Below are positions 8,521-17,515 of a stretch of 64,000 nucleotides of DNA, piece after piece; the stretch's first letter is position 1; each line of letters starts with the position of its first letter. The notes under the pieces are model-generated. The model was not told where the DNA came from. It made no database searches and saw nothing but the letters and a program-made list of their open reading frames with translations. The translations under genes were made by a program, and so were the position numbers. Source of the DNA: G963556115 sp963677015 (GTDB lineage: Bacteria; Planctomycetota; SZUA-567); NCBI GenBank assembly GCA_963677015.1, contig OY781533.1:434001-498000 (forward strand), in the 5' to 3' direction.

Positions 8521-8901
8521 CAATGATGGAGAAACGTACAGGATAACATTATGATACGGCAATGAACCGCTATCTCTCTATGCTCCTGACGTTATAAAAC
8601 TGAATATACAATTTATTTTTCGCTCCTGTAAGCGGATTTCTGCAGATGCCCTGTTGCATTGCGGTGTGGCGTATTAACTTTTTTTTACGCTTTAGCTGCT
8701 GATTGTGCACCGGCATTCGGTATGGACTATTTTCCTTTAAAGAGGATTATTATTTTATACAGTTGTTTCTTTTGAGTAGGAATAAATTCAGAGCGGGTAA
8801 TTCATTCAATATGATACTCGTACATACTCAGAAAGGAGGTGTAGGAGAGAAATAAAGAATTTATGATTTATTGTGTGGTAAAGAATATTGGGTTTATATT
8901 T

Positions 8902-8928
8902 TTTACAGCATTATTTTGGTAGTATAAT
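8902..8928 (+). promoter_or_regulatory. Possible second (sigma-70-like) flagellin promoter
   Basis: TTTACA (8902-8907) and a perfect TATAAT (8923-8928), but with a short 15-base spacer. It would give a leader of about 95 bases. Confidence 0.35.
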
Positions 8929-8941
8929 TTTACGGTATTTT

Positions 8942-8972
8942 GAATCACGCCGGCTTGTTGCAAAAGTGATTC
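8942..8972 (+). other. Hairpin in flagellin 5' leader
   Basis: GAATCAC (8942-8948) pairs with GTGATTC (8966-8972) across a 17-base loop. It lies about 57 bases before the flagellin ATG and could stabilise or regulate the mRNA. Confidence 0.4.
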
Positions 8973-9028
8973 TTTGAAAGTCAAGGATGGCTTTCAGTTT
9001 AAATTATGATTTCAAGGAGGAAATCACT

Positions 9029-11575
9029 ATGCCTATGATCGTTGCAAACAATCTTAATGCACTCAGTGCGCAGAATACTCTAAATGCAAATAATGCAAAA
9101 ATGAGTACTTCTCTTACCCGACTCTCTACTGGTTATAAGATTAACAGTGGTAAAGATGACCCTTCAGGTCTGGTTATCTCTGAACAGTTGAGAGCGCAGA
9201 ATGTTGGTCTGGAACGTGCGGTACAGAATACACAGGAAGCAAATAATGTTCTTGGTATTGCTGAAGGTGCGCTCAATGAGATGAATAACATTCTAAAGAA
9301 GATGCGTCAGCTTGCTGTACACTCTGCCAATAATGGTGTTACCTCACCTGAGCAGGTGGCCGCCGACCAGGCTGAAGTTGACTCATCAATTCAGACACTT
9401 GACCGTATTGCACGTACGACCAAGTTCTCTGACCAGTTCTTACTCAACGGTAATAAGGAACTGCAGTATGACAGTTCTGTAATGGTTACCGACAGTATGG
9501 ATATGAAACTGGTAAATGAAAACCTTTCAGATATCCGTCAGATCTTCAAGCGTGACGACTTCAAGATGAATATTAATTTCTCCGGTGTCGGCACTAACTC
9601 TTTAAGTGAGGATGTTGATAACGGTAATGAAGCGCAGAAGGCTTACTTTGAAATTTCAAAGAATGAATCAGCTGCAACCCAGGTAGTAACCGGTAATGCT
9701 GATTCTACCAAGAATTATACTCTTACAGATGATCAGGCTTTCACCCTCAGTGGTAATCAGGGCAGCCGTTATCTGAGCTTTGCCAAGGGTACTCATCTTG
9801 GTGAAATGGTTACTTCAATCAATTCCGTAAAGGATTCTACAGGTGTTGAAGCAACATTGGTTTATGATTCAAATGCGACTGTGACCGATCTTGCTGCAGG
9901 TAATACTCAGGACATCGGTACAGCAGCTCACACCTCAACTCAGGCTGATGTCTTCAACCGGACCGAGCTGGGTGAAATTACTACTACTGGTGTCGCCAGT
10001 GTATCTACAGATTCAAATGTCAGTGACCTGGTAATGGGTAAGAACATCGACGGTTACGGACGTGCTTATCTCAAGATGATCGATGATGATACCTTTGAAA
10101 TCTATAAAGATTCTGCTATGACCATGAAGGTCGCTGAGGGTGATGTTGATTCCAGCGGTGATACTCAGGTTATGGCGGTTAATAATTCTGATTTCAATGG
10201 TCTTGATCTTACCTTCTCATCCGGACTCTCTGCCGGTATGACCGCAACCCTTCAGCTTGGTGTCTTCCAGGAATCAGGAACTGTCGGTTCTGAGACTGTA
10301 AGTTTCGATGATCTTGCTTTAGCTTCATCAACAGCCGGTTCAACAACTAATACTCATTTTGTAGAATCAGGTTCTTACCTGAGTGGTATCAAGTTGGGTG
10401 AAAATACCGATGAAACCGGTAAGCTGTATGTCAAGGCTGATCTCAAGGACGGTACTGATAATGGTGAAGGAAAATTGTCACAGATATTCATCTATAAAGA
10501 TGCGAGAATGCGTGATGAAGATCTGGTTGCTATCTCTGATAAAGTAGATTTAACAACTGACAGTGCTAACGGCAATTCTATCCGTGTTTATGCTTCAGAT
10601 GCCGGATCCAATGGAACTACATCCGGGCTGTACGGTACTTTTAACTTCAATATGAGTACTGCAACTCAGGATCTTTCATTCGAGACCACTATAACTTCTG
10701 AAAATCTTGCACTGCGTATTTCAGCCGATGATTATGGTTCAAATCAGTTTGTCAAGGTGGATCAGCATGAAGGTGCAATCTTCAGCAGGTACAGCGAGAA
10801 TGATGGAGCGGTACTGATAGATGCCGGACTTGACGGTGAGGACTGGACCGAGTATGGACGAGATGCTACTATCTCGCTCAATGGTCAGGAACTCAAACTT
10901 GAAGGTACTGAAGGCACAATAACCAACCTTGATACAACTGCCAAGATCGTTTTCAATGAAGGCTCACTCGGTGCTACTACTATTGCAGCTGTAGGTTATG
11001 ATGAGGGTGCCTGGGCATCAAGAGCCGGAGAGATGTACAATGATGAGGACAACTATGCGATACATGCTCTTCACAGTACAACTGAGACTCTGGGTGACTG
11101 GGAAGGCGGCATGCAGTTCCAGCTTGGTGAGGGATCCGGTGATCAGGAGAGAACCGTACTTTCACTCAAGAACATGACTGCTACCGAACTTGGTCGTGTA
11201 AGCTTCACCGATTCATTCGAGACCGATCTGCAGTCTGAGAAAACTCTGTCAATCAACGATATGCTTTCAGGCGGCTGGGCAAGTCTGGCTCAGGATCCGG
11301 TAAAGGCTCTGGAAATCATCGACCAGGCAATTGAGGATGTATCCGGTCTGCGCGCTAATATCGGTGCATTCCAGTCCAATATGCTGGAGACCAATGCGAA
11401 CAGCCTTAATGTTGCTATTGAGAATATCACCAAGACCGAGTCATACATTCGTGATGCTGATATGGCTTCTGAGTCAACAGAGTTCTCTAAGAACCAGATT
11501 ATGGTTCAGGCCGGTACTTCAATGCTGGCACAGGCTAACCAGCTTAGTCAGAATGCTCTATCACTGATTGGGTAG
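9029..11575 (+). CDS. Flagellin, large form with extended central region
   Basis: The main filament subunit. Residues 1 to about 170 are classical flagellin D0/D1: MPMIVANNLNALSAQNTLN, LTRLSTGYKINSGKDDPSGL, and the AEGALNEMNNILKKMRQLAV helix. The last about 95 residues (about 755-848) are the partner D1/D0 helices (ALEIIDQAIEDVSGLRANIG, ending NQLSQNALSLIG). Between them lie almost 600 Asp/Thr/Ser/Gly-rich residues, much larger than common flagellins (about 270-500 in total), probably surface-exposed D2/D3-type domains. A flagellin IN-like motif is seen at about 237-285 (FTLSGNQGSRYLSFAKG, then TGVEATLVYD). I chose the ATG at 9029, preceded by AAGGAGG, rather than 8987. No other filament genes are adjacent. 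Cysteine is absent from the parts I checked. Confidence 0.95.
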   Translation: MPMIVANNLNALSAQNTLNANNAKMSTSLTRLSTGYKINSGKDDPSGLVISEQLRAQNVGLERAVQNTQEANNVLGIAEGALNEMNNILKKMRQLAVHSANNGVTSPEQVAADQAEVDSSIQTLDRIARTTKFSDQFLLNGNKELQYDSSVMVTDSMDMKLVNENLSDIRQIFKRDDFKMNINFSGVGTNSLSEDVDNGNEAQKAYFEISKNESAATQVVTGNADSTKNYTLTDDQAFTLSGNQGSRYLSFAKGTHLGEMVTSINSVKDSTGVEATLVYDSNATVTDLAAGNTQDIGTAAHTSTQADVFNRTELGEITTTGVASVSTDSNVSDLVMGKNIDGYGRAYLKMIDDDTFEIYKDSAMTMKVAEGDVDSSGDTQVMAVNNSDFNGLDLTFSSGLSAGMTATLQLGVFQESGTVGSETVSFDDLALASSTAGSTTNTHFVESGSYLSGIKLGENTDETGKLYVKADLKDGTDNGEGKLSQIFIYKDARMRDEDLVAISDKVDLTTDSANGNSIRVYASDAGSNGTTSGLYGTFNFNMSTATQDLSFETTITSENLALRISADDYGSNQFVKVDQHEGAIFSRYSENDGAVLIDAGLDGEDWTEYGRDATISLNGQELKLEGTEGTITNLDTTAKIVFNEGSLGATTIAAVGYDEGAWASRAGEMYNDEDNYAIHALHSTTETLGDWEGGMQFQLGEGSGDQERTVLSLKNMTATELGRVSFTDSFETDLQSEKTLSINDMLSGGWASLAQDPVKALEIIDQAIEDVSGLRANIGAFQSNMLETNANSLNVAIENITKTESYIRDADMASESTEFSKNQIMVQAGTSMLAQANQLSQNALSLIG

Positions 11576-11583
11576 TAAGTAGT

Positions 11584-11630
11584 AATTAAACCGGAAGATA
11601 ACCGCTCATTTGGAATTCTTCCGGTAATTG
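11584..11630 (+). terminator. Terminator-like hairpin after flagellin
   Basis: ACCGGAAG (11590-11597) pairs with CTTCCGGT (11618-11625), extended by flanking AATT on each side with one bulge. The loop is 20 bases and only a weak T-rich tail follows. It starts about 10 bases after the flagellin stop. Confidence 0.55.
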
Positions 11631-11786
11631 TTCTTTCACAAGGCGGTTGATTGTGCGGTCATCATGATCCTCTGCCGGTATGAATGGCAATTTTGAAGTA
11701 TTTACGTATATAATGTTTGTACCAATAATAAATTCGACCCGTGGAGGGAACGATACAAGAGGGAGGGTGATCACATCGCTGGTCAT
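11586..11786 (-). CDS. Doubtful small ORF, possibly a gene remnant
   Basis: A 66-residue frame (VITLPLVSFPPRVEFIIG near its start, ending QLPEEFQMSGYLPV) with a composition plausible for a protein. Its only ATG has AGAGG immediately adjacent, which is too close to work well. The frame stays open upstream for about 15 more codons with a hydrophobic, membrane-like segment followed by basic residues, but contains no normal start codon before an in-frame stop. Its 3' end overlaps the hairpin after flagellin. It may be a 5'-truncated remnant or a chance ORF. Confidence 0.25.
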   Translation of the reverse strand: MTSDVITLPLVSFPPRVEFIIGTNIIYVNTSKLPFIPAEDHDDRTINRLVKEQLPEEFQMSGYLPV

Positions 11787-11931
11787 CCTCTTTTTGTGAT
11801 ATTGCCAGATTATAAGTGCGGGTAAGATTATAATTTAATAGTCTATTGATTTTAATTTTATTTTGGGTATTCTATGATTTGTGACCATTAGTCAATACTG
11901 TACTAAATGTCATAAATTATAGGAGATACAA

Positions 11932-13296
11932 ATGAAAAATAAGGTGGATTTGCTGGCAGGGTCGATATCGGAGTCTCTGGTAAAGCTTTTAATTCCACAG
12001 CTTTGCGGCTTTTTTGCAGTAACGGCATTTAACTTTGCTGACAGCTGGTTTGTTTCGCAGTTGGATAAATCACTACCTGAAGACGCCGAGAGTCTGTTTC
12101 TTTCGTCAATATCAATGACTTTTCCGGTAGTCTTTGCGATAGGTTCTATTGCTATAGGGATGGGCATCGCTGTTACTACTTTAATCTCAAGGGCATACGG
12201 AGCGGGGAATCATGATCTGGCGCGGCGTATAACCCGTGATTCGGTGATCCTTGTAGTCCTGTTTGCGGCGGTGGTGACTATTATTGGTCTGTTTACTGTA
12301 GATCCTCTTTTCCGCTTTATGGGAGCACGTGTGGAGCAGCTGCCGCTGCTGCGTGATTATATGTATATCTGGTACGGCGGGTGTATCTTTATGCTGATAC
12401 CTATGACCTGTAATAATGCAATGCGCGGGTATGGTAATACGTTCTGGCCCGGAATGATAATGATTATCGGGTCGGTTGTAAATATCATCTTGGATCCTGT
12501 CTTGATCTTCGGTCTGGGATTCATACCCGCGATGGGAGTAAAAGGCGCGGCAATTGCCACTGTTATTGCTCGAGTTCTGACTGCAGTGGTTTCTTTGTGG
12601 CTGGTCTTAAAATGGCATTTAATAGCTAAAACGATGCCGCGTCTGGAGGAGATGCTGCATGAATGGAAGGAACTGCTCTTTTATGCTCTGCCCGGTATCG
12701 TTGGGAAAATTTCACTTCCGATAGGAATATTCGGTATTACTACCATTGCGGCAAGTCTTGGTAAGAATGCGGTTGCAGCGCTCAGTGCCGGCTCGAGGGT
12801 TGAGCAGTTGATAATGGTGATGGCTTTGGGGCTGTCGATGGTATTGATGATATTCGTGTCCCAGAATCTTGCTGCGGGGAAAAAAGACAGAGCCCGTAAA
12901 GCTTTGAATACCGGGTATAAGTGGATCATAACTTACTCTGTTTTTGGCCTTGTGGTCTTGGTTGTTTGCGCCAGATATATAGCGGTATGGTTCAATAATA
13001 TAAATGGTGTGCAGGATATGACGGTATTATATATGACGATAATCCCGATATGTTATCCTTTGACTTCATTGTATATGATTGCTCAGCAGTCATTCTTTGC
13101 GATTAGAAAACCGCTTTTATCAGGACTTATGGATCTGATAAAGTTCTTTATCGTTATGGTGCCTTCTGCTTGGCTGGGAGCACATTATTATGGGTTTGCC
13201 GGAATGATTGTTGCCCTGGCTGTTTCAGGAACCGCTTCTTCAATATTGGCAGTGAGTGTTTTTGAATATTGCTTTCGGCGGGTGGAACGCCAGTAA
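11932..13296 (+). CDS. MATE-family multidrug/cation antiporter
   Basis: A 454-residue polytopic membrane protein with about 12 hydrophobic helices arranged as two MatE halves. The first half has LIPQLCGFFAVTAFNFADSWFVSQL and GMGIAVTTLISRAYGAG, and the second has ALPGIVGKISLPIGIFGITTI and GLSMVLMIFVSQNLAAGKKDRA. MATE proteins export drugs or toxic cations using Na+ or H+ gradients; the substrate cannot be read from the sequence. GGAG lies 7 bases before the ATG. A strong terminator follows, so it is probably a single-gene unit. Confidence 0.9.
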   Translation: MKNKVDLLAGSISESLVKLLIPQLCGFFAVTAFNFADSWFVSQLDKSLPEDAESLFLSSISMTFPVVFAIGSIAIGMGIAVTTLISRAYGAGNHDLARRITRDSVILVVLFAAVVTIIGLFTVDPLFRFMGARVEQLPLLRDYMYIWYGGCIFMLIPMTCNNAMRGYGNTFWPGMIMIIGSVVNIILDPVLIFGLGFIPAMGVKGAAIATVIARVLTAVVSLWLVLKWHLIAKTMPRLEEMLHEWKELLFYALPGIVGKISLPIGIFGITTIAASLGKNAVAALSAGSRVEQLIMVMALGLSMVLMIFVSQNLAAGKKDRARKALNTGYKWIITYSVFGLVVLVVCARYIAVWFNNINGVQDMTVLYMTIIPICYPLTSLYMIAQQSFFAIRKPLLSGLMDLIKFFIVMVPSAWLGAHYYGFAGMIVALAVSGTASSILAVSVFEYCFRRVERQ

Positions 13297-13330
13297 CAAC
13301 GAGCCGGAGTTTGAAAGATTATAGAAGGAA

Positions 13331-13364
13331 AGAGAGACCTGAAGTATTTCAGGTCTCTCTTTTT
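13331..13364 (+). terminator. Rho-independent terminator of the MATE gene
   Basis: A perfect 13-bp stem (AGAGAGACCTGAA at 13331-13343, TTCAGGTCTCTCT at 13348-13360), a 4-base loop and a TTTTT tail. On the other strand it could also terminate the convergent gene ending at 13413. Confidence 0.93.
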
Positions 13365-13412
13365 CACTCTCTGATTATGAGTAAAAATGTCAGGGCAAAA
13401 GGAAGGAACTTC

Positions 13413-13853
13413 TTATTGCCAGAAATCGTGGTGCCGATTCCAGAGTCGTTCTTTTTTGCGCCCCATTTCGTAACAGGAACGCTTGCGCCCGGTCATACTC
13501 CGCTGATAACCGCGGTTGAGATATTTTCTGATTTTATGCTTATCCTTAACCGGGATAATAACCCAGTCGAAGTCATCATTCTGGATACGTGTAAGCAGAA
13601 CCCACATCTCCGGCTGGTTATCAATGATATGGTCTTCTGAATCATAGACTTCTTCAACCCAGACCAGTTTGCCGTTGATTATCTCATAATGACCATCACG
13701 ATCTCGGTCCCGGCGTCTGGGATGATTATCGTCATCTGAAGTTTGTATTCTAATCAGGCCATCGAACAGATTGATTTCTTTTGCCTGTACTTGCGGTATA
13801 AATATACCAAATAATAATAAAATTATCAGGTACCGTAATTTAATTTTAAACAT
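13413..13853 (-). CDS. Small secreted protein of unknown function
   Basis: A 146-residue protein with a clear signal peptide: basic start MFKIKLR, hydrophobic core LIILLLFGIFI, and a likely cleavage after VQA (residue 24). The mature part starts with an acidic/basic run (DDDNHPRRRDRDRDG) that resembles a low-complexity or Ca-binding-like segment, then an EVYDSEDHIID stretch and a basic C-terminus with one Cys. No family is recognised. AAGGAG precedes the ATG at good distance. It is convergent with the MATE gene and divergent from the cNMP-domain gene. Confidence 0.7.
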   Translation of the reverse strand: MFKIKLRYLIILLLFGIFIPQVQAKEINLFDGLIRIQTSDDDNHPRRRDRDRDGHYEIINGKLVWVEEVYDSEDHIIDNQPEMWVLLTRIQNDDFDWVIIPVKDKHKIRKYLNRGYQRSMTGRKRSCYEMGRKKERLWNRHHDFWQ

Positions 13854-14030
13854 ATTAACTCCTTCGTATATTGAATAGGTTATAAATCTGCCATAAATAT
13901 AATTTTAAACTATTATTGTAAAAAGGTCAAATAATAGATGATAATTAATGAAAAAATGCAGTATGAGTAAAAAAAATGAACAAATGGTGTTACCATGATT
14001 TCAAGAACAATAATTGATTAGGAAATATAA

Positions 14031-14058
14031 TTGACAGATTTTGAAAACCTTTTATAAT
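14031..14058 (+). promoter_or_regulatory. Sigma-70-type promoter of the 1120-residue protein gene
   Basis: Perfect TTGACA (14031-14036), a 16-base spacer, and perfect TATAAT (14053-14058). It gives a leader of about 85 bases before the ATG at 14150. Confidence 0.8.
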
Positions 14059-14149
14059 CAAATATTAACAACATCGGCAAAAGTTGTATATTATTTTTAC
14101 TCTGAATCGGGCATGTTTAAAAATATTAAAAAAAGTGTGAATCTGGAAA

Positions 14150-17100
14150 ATGGCAGCTACACATAAAGCAATCGGAATTAATCCCAAAAAGAAACTGCCA
14201 AAAGCAAATAATCATTCGACTAGAGAGCTTTTTCGTAAGGAGAGGCTTTTTGGACAGTTATTACTCAAATCTAAAAAAATCACTCCGGGGAAACTCAAAG
14301 ATGCGCTTAGCTATCAGAAAGAAATACTCAAGAGGGGGAAAGCCCGTAAAATAGGTGAAATCCTTATTGAGGCCGGTTATATTTCTCAGGATGATGTAAT
14401 TGTTGTTTTAAAGAAGCAGTCAGCAATTGACCTTATGCGTGGACGTAAATTCAAGCGTTTATCTAAGAAGGCAACTTCTAAATCTAAAACTCTGAAAAAT
14501 CTTGTCAGAAAATATAAGAAGGGAGAGATTGTCTTTCGGGAGGGTGATGCGTCCGGGAATGACTTGTATGTTATTCAGTCGGGTGAGATCGGAGTATATA
14601 AGAATTCTATTCATCTGGGGAAACTGTTTGGGCGGGGGGCATTTTTGGGAACAACCAGTTGCCTGCTCAAAGTTCCGAGAATTGCGACTGCGGTTGCAAT
14701 GACCGATTCAGTTCTTCTGAAAATTGAAGAAAAAGATGTTAAGAGTTTTTTTGCTAAGAATCCGCAGATGGCATTGAAATTGTCTTCGGTTCTGGCGCAG
14801 AGAGTATCTCAGTTGACGCAGAAATATGTTGAGGTTATCAGTGAGAGAAATGATTATGCCGAGAAGCTTCATGATCCGTTGTTGATCGACAGCGCTGAAA
14901 ATGATTCGATAGAGAGTGATGCTGGCGTGGCAGGAGTGTTTGATGAGCCCCTGGTCAATGATAATCAGCTTCTTGCCGATAACCGTAAGATCGATATCAC
15001 GCAGCTGCAGCTTGAGCAGGATAAGACTGATATCCCTGAGGATATAGTAAAATCTGAGGTTGATGAAATAGCGCTTATCTCGGTGGAAGAGGAAAAGATA
15101 AGCGTAACCGGTGACACTGGGAATAGTGATACTATTGCGGCTGAAAAGGAAAAACCTGATACGGTTGTGGAGGGACTTTATGTTCCGGCGGGGTCAGATA
15201 GTGCTGAGGCTAAAGTTGCTGGAGGGGTGCAGGATGTCACTGATACTGGAAAGAGTGGTGAGGTGGATCAATGTGCACGTTGTGAGCCTGGCGCTGATCC
15301 TGATTTTTCCGGAGAGTACTTTGTGCCGATACCGGAAAAGAAGGAACCTGAACTGGATGAAAATGGTATTGCTGTTGCGGTAGACCCATATGAAGCTGTG
15401 CTGATAACACCGAATCAGGAACTGGAACTTCCGGAAGGTTCAGTTCAAGATATCGTTGCTGCGGAACGACCCTTGATAATTCATGCAGCGGTTCGGGAGC
15501 TGCTGGAGCAGCGGTTGGAGCTGTATATAAAGCTTGAAGAGATTAATGCGCAGCGTGATGAACTTGAAGCTGCGGACAAAACTTCGGATAAAGCTAAAAA
15601 TGAACTTTCTTCGTTACGGCGGGAACAAAGTAAAACTCCTCCGTATGAACAGTTAAAAATGAAGCGTGATAAACTTGCTGAAATGGTAAAAGCTCAGGAA
15701 TCTGATGGGGCGGATTCTGAAAAACCTGTGCTGGCACCGGATGTTGTGACTGCTTATAAACTTTCGGTGGCTCAGAAGGATGTTCTCTTAAAATGGTATG
15801 AAGGGATGGATGATATAATTGCAGTCTGTGCCAAAGGTGCTGTAGGTCAGCTGATGTATAAGGTTCTGGCGCGGGTTGGGGTCTATCCTAATGCAGTATT
15901 TGGCTGGGCTGCCTATGTTATGGCAATGAATGAATACTTTGAAGAGCTGAAAGATACACAGAGACAGTTGAAAGACAGGCTCAAGGATATTCAGGATGAG
16001 CAGGATACTAAAAAGAGCGGCGGTATATTTAATCTCTTTAAAAAGAAATCAGATGTCGATGATGAAGAGCAGGAGGCATTGGAGCTTGAGCGCGAGGAGC
16101 TGGAGGGTGAGGATAATCTTTGCAGGATAAAATCATCTGCGATAACAAAAGAGATCGCAGCAATTGAGAGCTTGATGGTAGATGCTTTTTGGGCAGTGTA
16201 TGGGGCTCTGGGTCTCAAACTTGCAAAGGGTGTAGATAAGAAATGTGAGTGTTACATCCGCTGTTATTTGCGTTGGGGTGCTTTGGGTTATGCACAGGAT
16301 TTTATTCAGCCGAAAATTATTGTGCAAATGCTTACAGAGTGCGCGCAGGGGGCTAAGATTGAAAAGTTCGGCATGGATTCAAATTATATTCTCTATGCTG
16401 ATGAGGTGATAGAATTGACTGCGCGTAAACTTTTGCTGCCGAGTCCTAATGAGGATCTGGAAATGAATGCCAGAAATTCTCCGGAGTGGAAGGTTGACCG
16501 GGCGCACCGAAAGATTGTCGGGGGGCAGTTTTACCTGAATATACTCGCTGATCTGCAAAAGATCCTTGAAGGGATAGTTGCTGAGAATGTTACGGCCAGA
16601 GAAGAGAAGGAAAAAGAGCTGGAAGCTGTAGCTGAGGATGATCCTGACCGGAAGAAAAAGGTCAAAGTTTTAAAACGGGCGGCTCAGAACTTTAAAATCA
16701 ATGCAGTAAAGACTGAAAAACTGGTGGAAAAAGTCAAGAATGAAATGGCTGCAAAGATTCAGTTGGATATTGACAGCGGTAAGGAGACACTTGAGGAACT
16801 GCAGATGGAAGCGCAGCCGGAAGATCTGGCGCGTCATGAAATAGGTTGCATACGGCGTTTCAGCAGGCTGGTAGCCAAGTTGCAGGAGCCGTTTTTGCCC
16901 TTTAGCCTCAGGGATAGATTTGATCCGGAGCTGAAGACAACCAATACCAGAGAGGATATGGCTGCAGTATTAAAGGATGTTGAAACCAAGGATCCGCAGA
17001 TTTTCAGAGAAAACATGCTCTCAAGTATGAAGCGGAATAACCGGGTGCAGATCAGAACCTCGCCGTTTATTCATATTCTTCCGGCAAGCGGTATAATGGG

Positions 17101-17512
17101 ATTTGTTGTTGCACCGCGTTTGGATGCATTCAGCGGTAAAATTCTATTGCCCGGATATTTCGAGCGCTCAGGAATGCGGGAGGCGATTGCTATTGAAAGT
17201 TTTTCAGATTTTCGTTACGATACCAGTAAGGAACAGGCTGGTAATGATGTAATGAATAGTGATACTCTAGTTGCGGCTTATGCTGAAGTGCGATGGATCC
17301 TGCGGAAGAAGGATAAGGACGTAAGACAGAAAGCCGGAATATTTACCGATGAGAATGAACGTACCAATTGGAGAAGGCATTATGCTATGTATATGAACTC
17401 GGCATTTGATGGTGGAAAACAGTTATTTTTCAAGTGCCCTGATTTGTATGAACTGGTTATCAATAAGTTTATCGAACTTCCAGAGGGAGTGGAGGTTTTG
17501 TCGCGAGGTTAA
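14150..17512 (+). CDS. Large multidomain protein: type II secretion/MshEN-like N-domain, cyclic-nucleotide-binding domain, unassigned C-terminal region
   Basis: The 1120 residues show in order: a basic N-terminus; a segment (about 33-92) like the N-terminal domain of GspE/PilB-type ATPases (LLKSKKITPGKLKDALSYQ, IGEILIEAGYISQDDV); and a cNMP-binding-type beta-roll at about 121-220 (FREGDASGNDLYVIQSGEI, PRIATAVA). In its phosphate-binding cassette the usual FGE reads FGR, while the Arg of PR-x-AT is kept, so ligand binding is uncertain. There follow an acidic linker (247-430), coiled coils (445-519 and 600-657) and a roughly 450-residue C-terminal region I cannot assign, with Trp- and Arg-rich blocks near the end. 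No ATPase motif is seen. A Trm112-like gene starts 3 bases after the stop. Confidence 0.8.
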   Translation: MAATHKAIGINPKKKLPKANNHSTRELFRKERLFGQLLLKSKKITPGKLKDALSYQKEILKRGKARKIGEILIEAGYISQDDVIVVLKKQSAIDLMRGRKFKRLSKKATSKSKTLKNLVRKYKKGEIVFREGDASGNDLYVIQSGEIGVYKNSIHLGKLFGRGAFLGTTSCLLKVPRIATAVAMTDSVLLKIEEKDVKSFFAKNPQMALKLSSVLAQRVSQLTQKYVEVISERNDYAEKLHDPLLIDSAENDSIESDAGVAGVFDEPLVNDNQLLADNRKIDITQLQLEQDKTDIPEDIVKSEVDEIALISVEEEKISVTGDTGNSDTIAAEKEKPDTVVEGLYVPAGSDSAEAKVAGGVQDVTDTGKSGEVDQCARCEPGADPDFSGEYFVPIPEKKEPELDENGIAVAVDPYEAVLITPNQELELPEGSVQDIVAAERPLIIHAAVRELLEQRLELYIKLEEINAQRDELEAADKTSDKAKNELSSLRREQSKTPPYEQLKMKRDKLAEMVKAQESDGADSEKPVLAPDVVTAYKLSVAQKDVLLKWYEGMDDIIAVCAKGAVGQLMYKVLARVGVYPNAVFGWAAYVMAMNEYFEELKDTQRQLKDRLKDIQDEQDTKKSGGIFNLFKKKSDVDDEEQEALELEREELEGEDNLCRIKSSAITKEIAAIESLMVDAFWAVYGALGLKLAKGVDKKCECYIRCYLRWGALGYAQDFIQPKIIVQMLTECAQGAKIEKFGMDSNYILYADEVIELTARKLLLPSPNEDLEMNARNSPEWKVDRAHRKIVGGQFYLNILADLQKILEGIVAENVTAREEKEKELEAVAEDDPDRKKKVKVLKRAAQNFKINAVKTEKLVEKVKNEMAAKIQLDIDSGKETLEELQMEAQPEDLARHEIGCIRRFSRLVAKLQEPFLPFSLRDRFDPELKTTNTREDMAAVLKDVETKDPQIFRENMLSSMKRNNRVQIRTSPFIHILPASGIMGFVVAPRLDAFSGKILLPGYFERSGMREAIAIESFSDFRYDTSKEQAGNDVMNSDTLVAAYAEVRWILRKKDKDVRQKAGIFTDENERTNWRRHYAMYMNSAFDGGKQLFFKCPDLYELVINKFIELPEGVEVLSRG

Positions 17513-17515
17513 ATA

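Larger units (their letters stand above)
8241..9028 (+). other. Long non-coding leader region upstream of flagellin
   Basis: About 790 bases with no convincing gene. It contains a sigma-28-like promoter (8494-8520), an orphan, near-perfect Shine-Dalgarno AAAGGAGGTG near 8832-8841, a possible 19-codon ORF (8863-8922), a possible sigma-70 promoter (8902-8928), a 7-bp hairpin (8942-8972), and the true flagellin ribosome site at 9014-9020. Confidence 0.6.
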
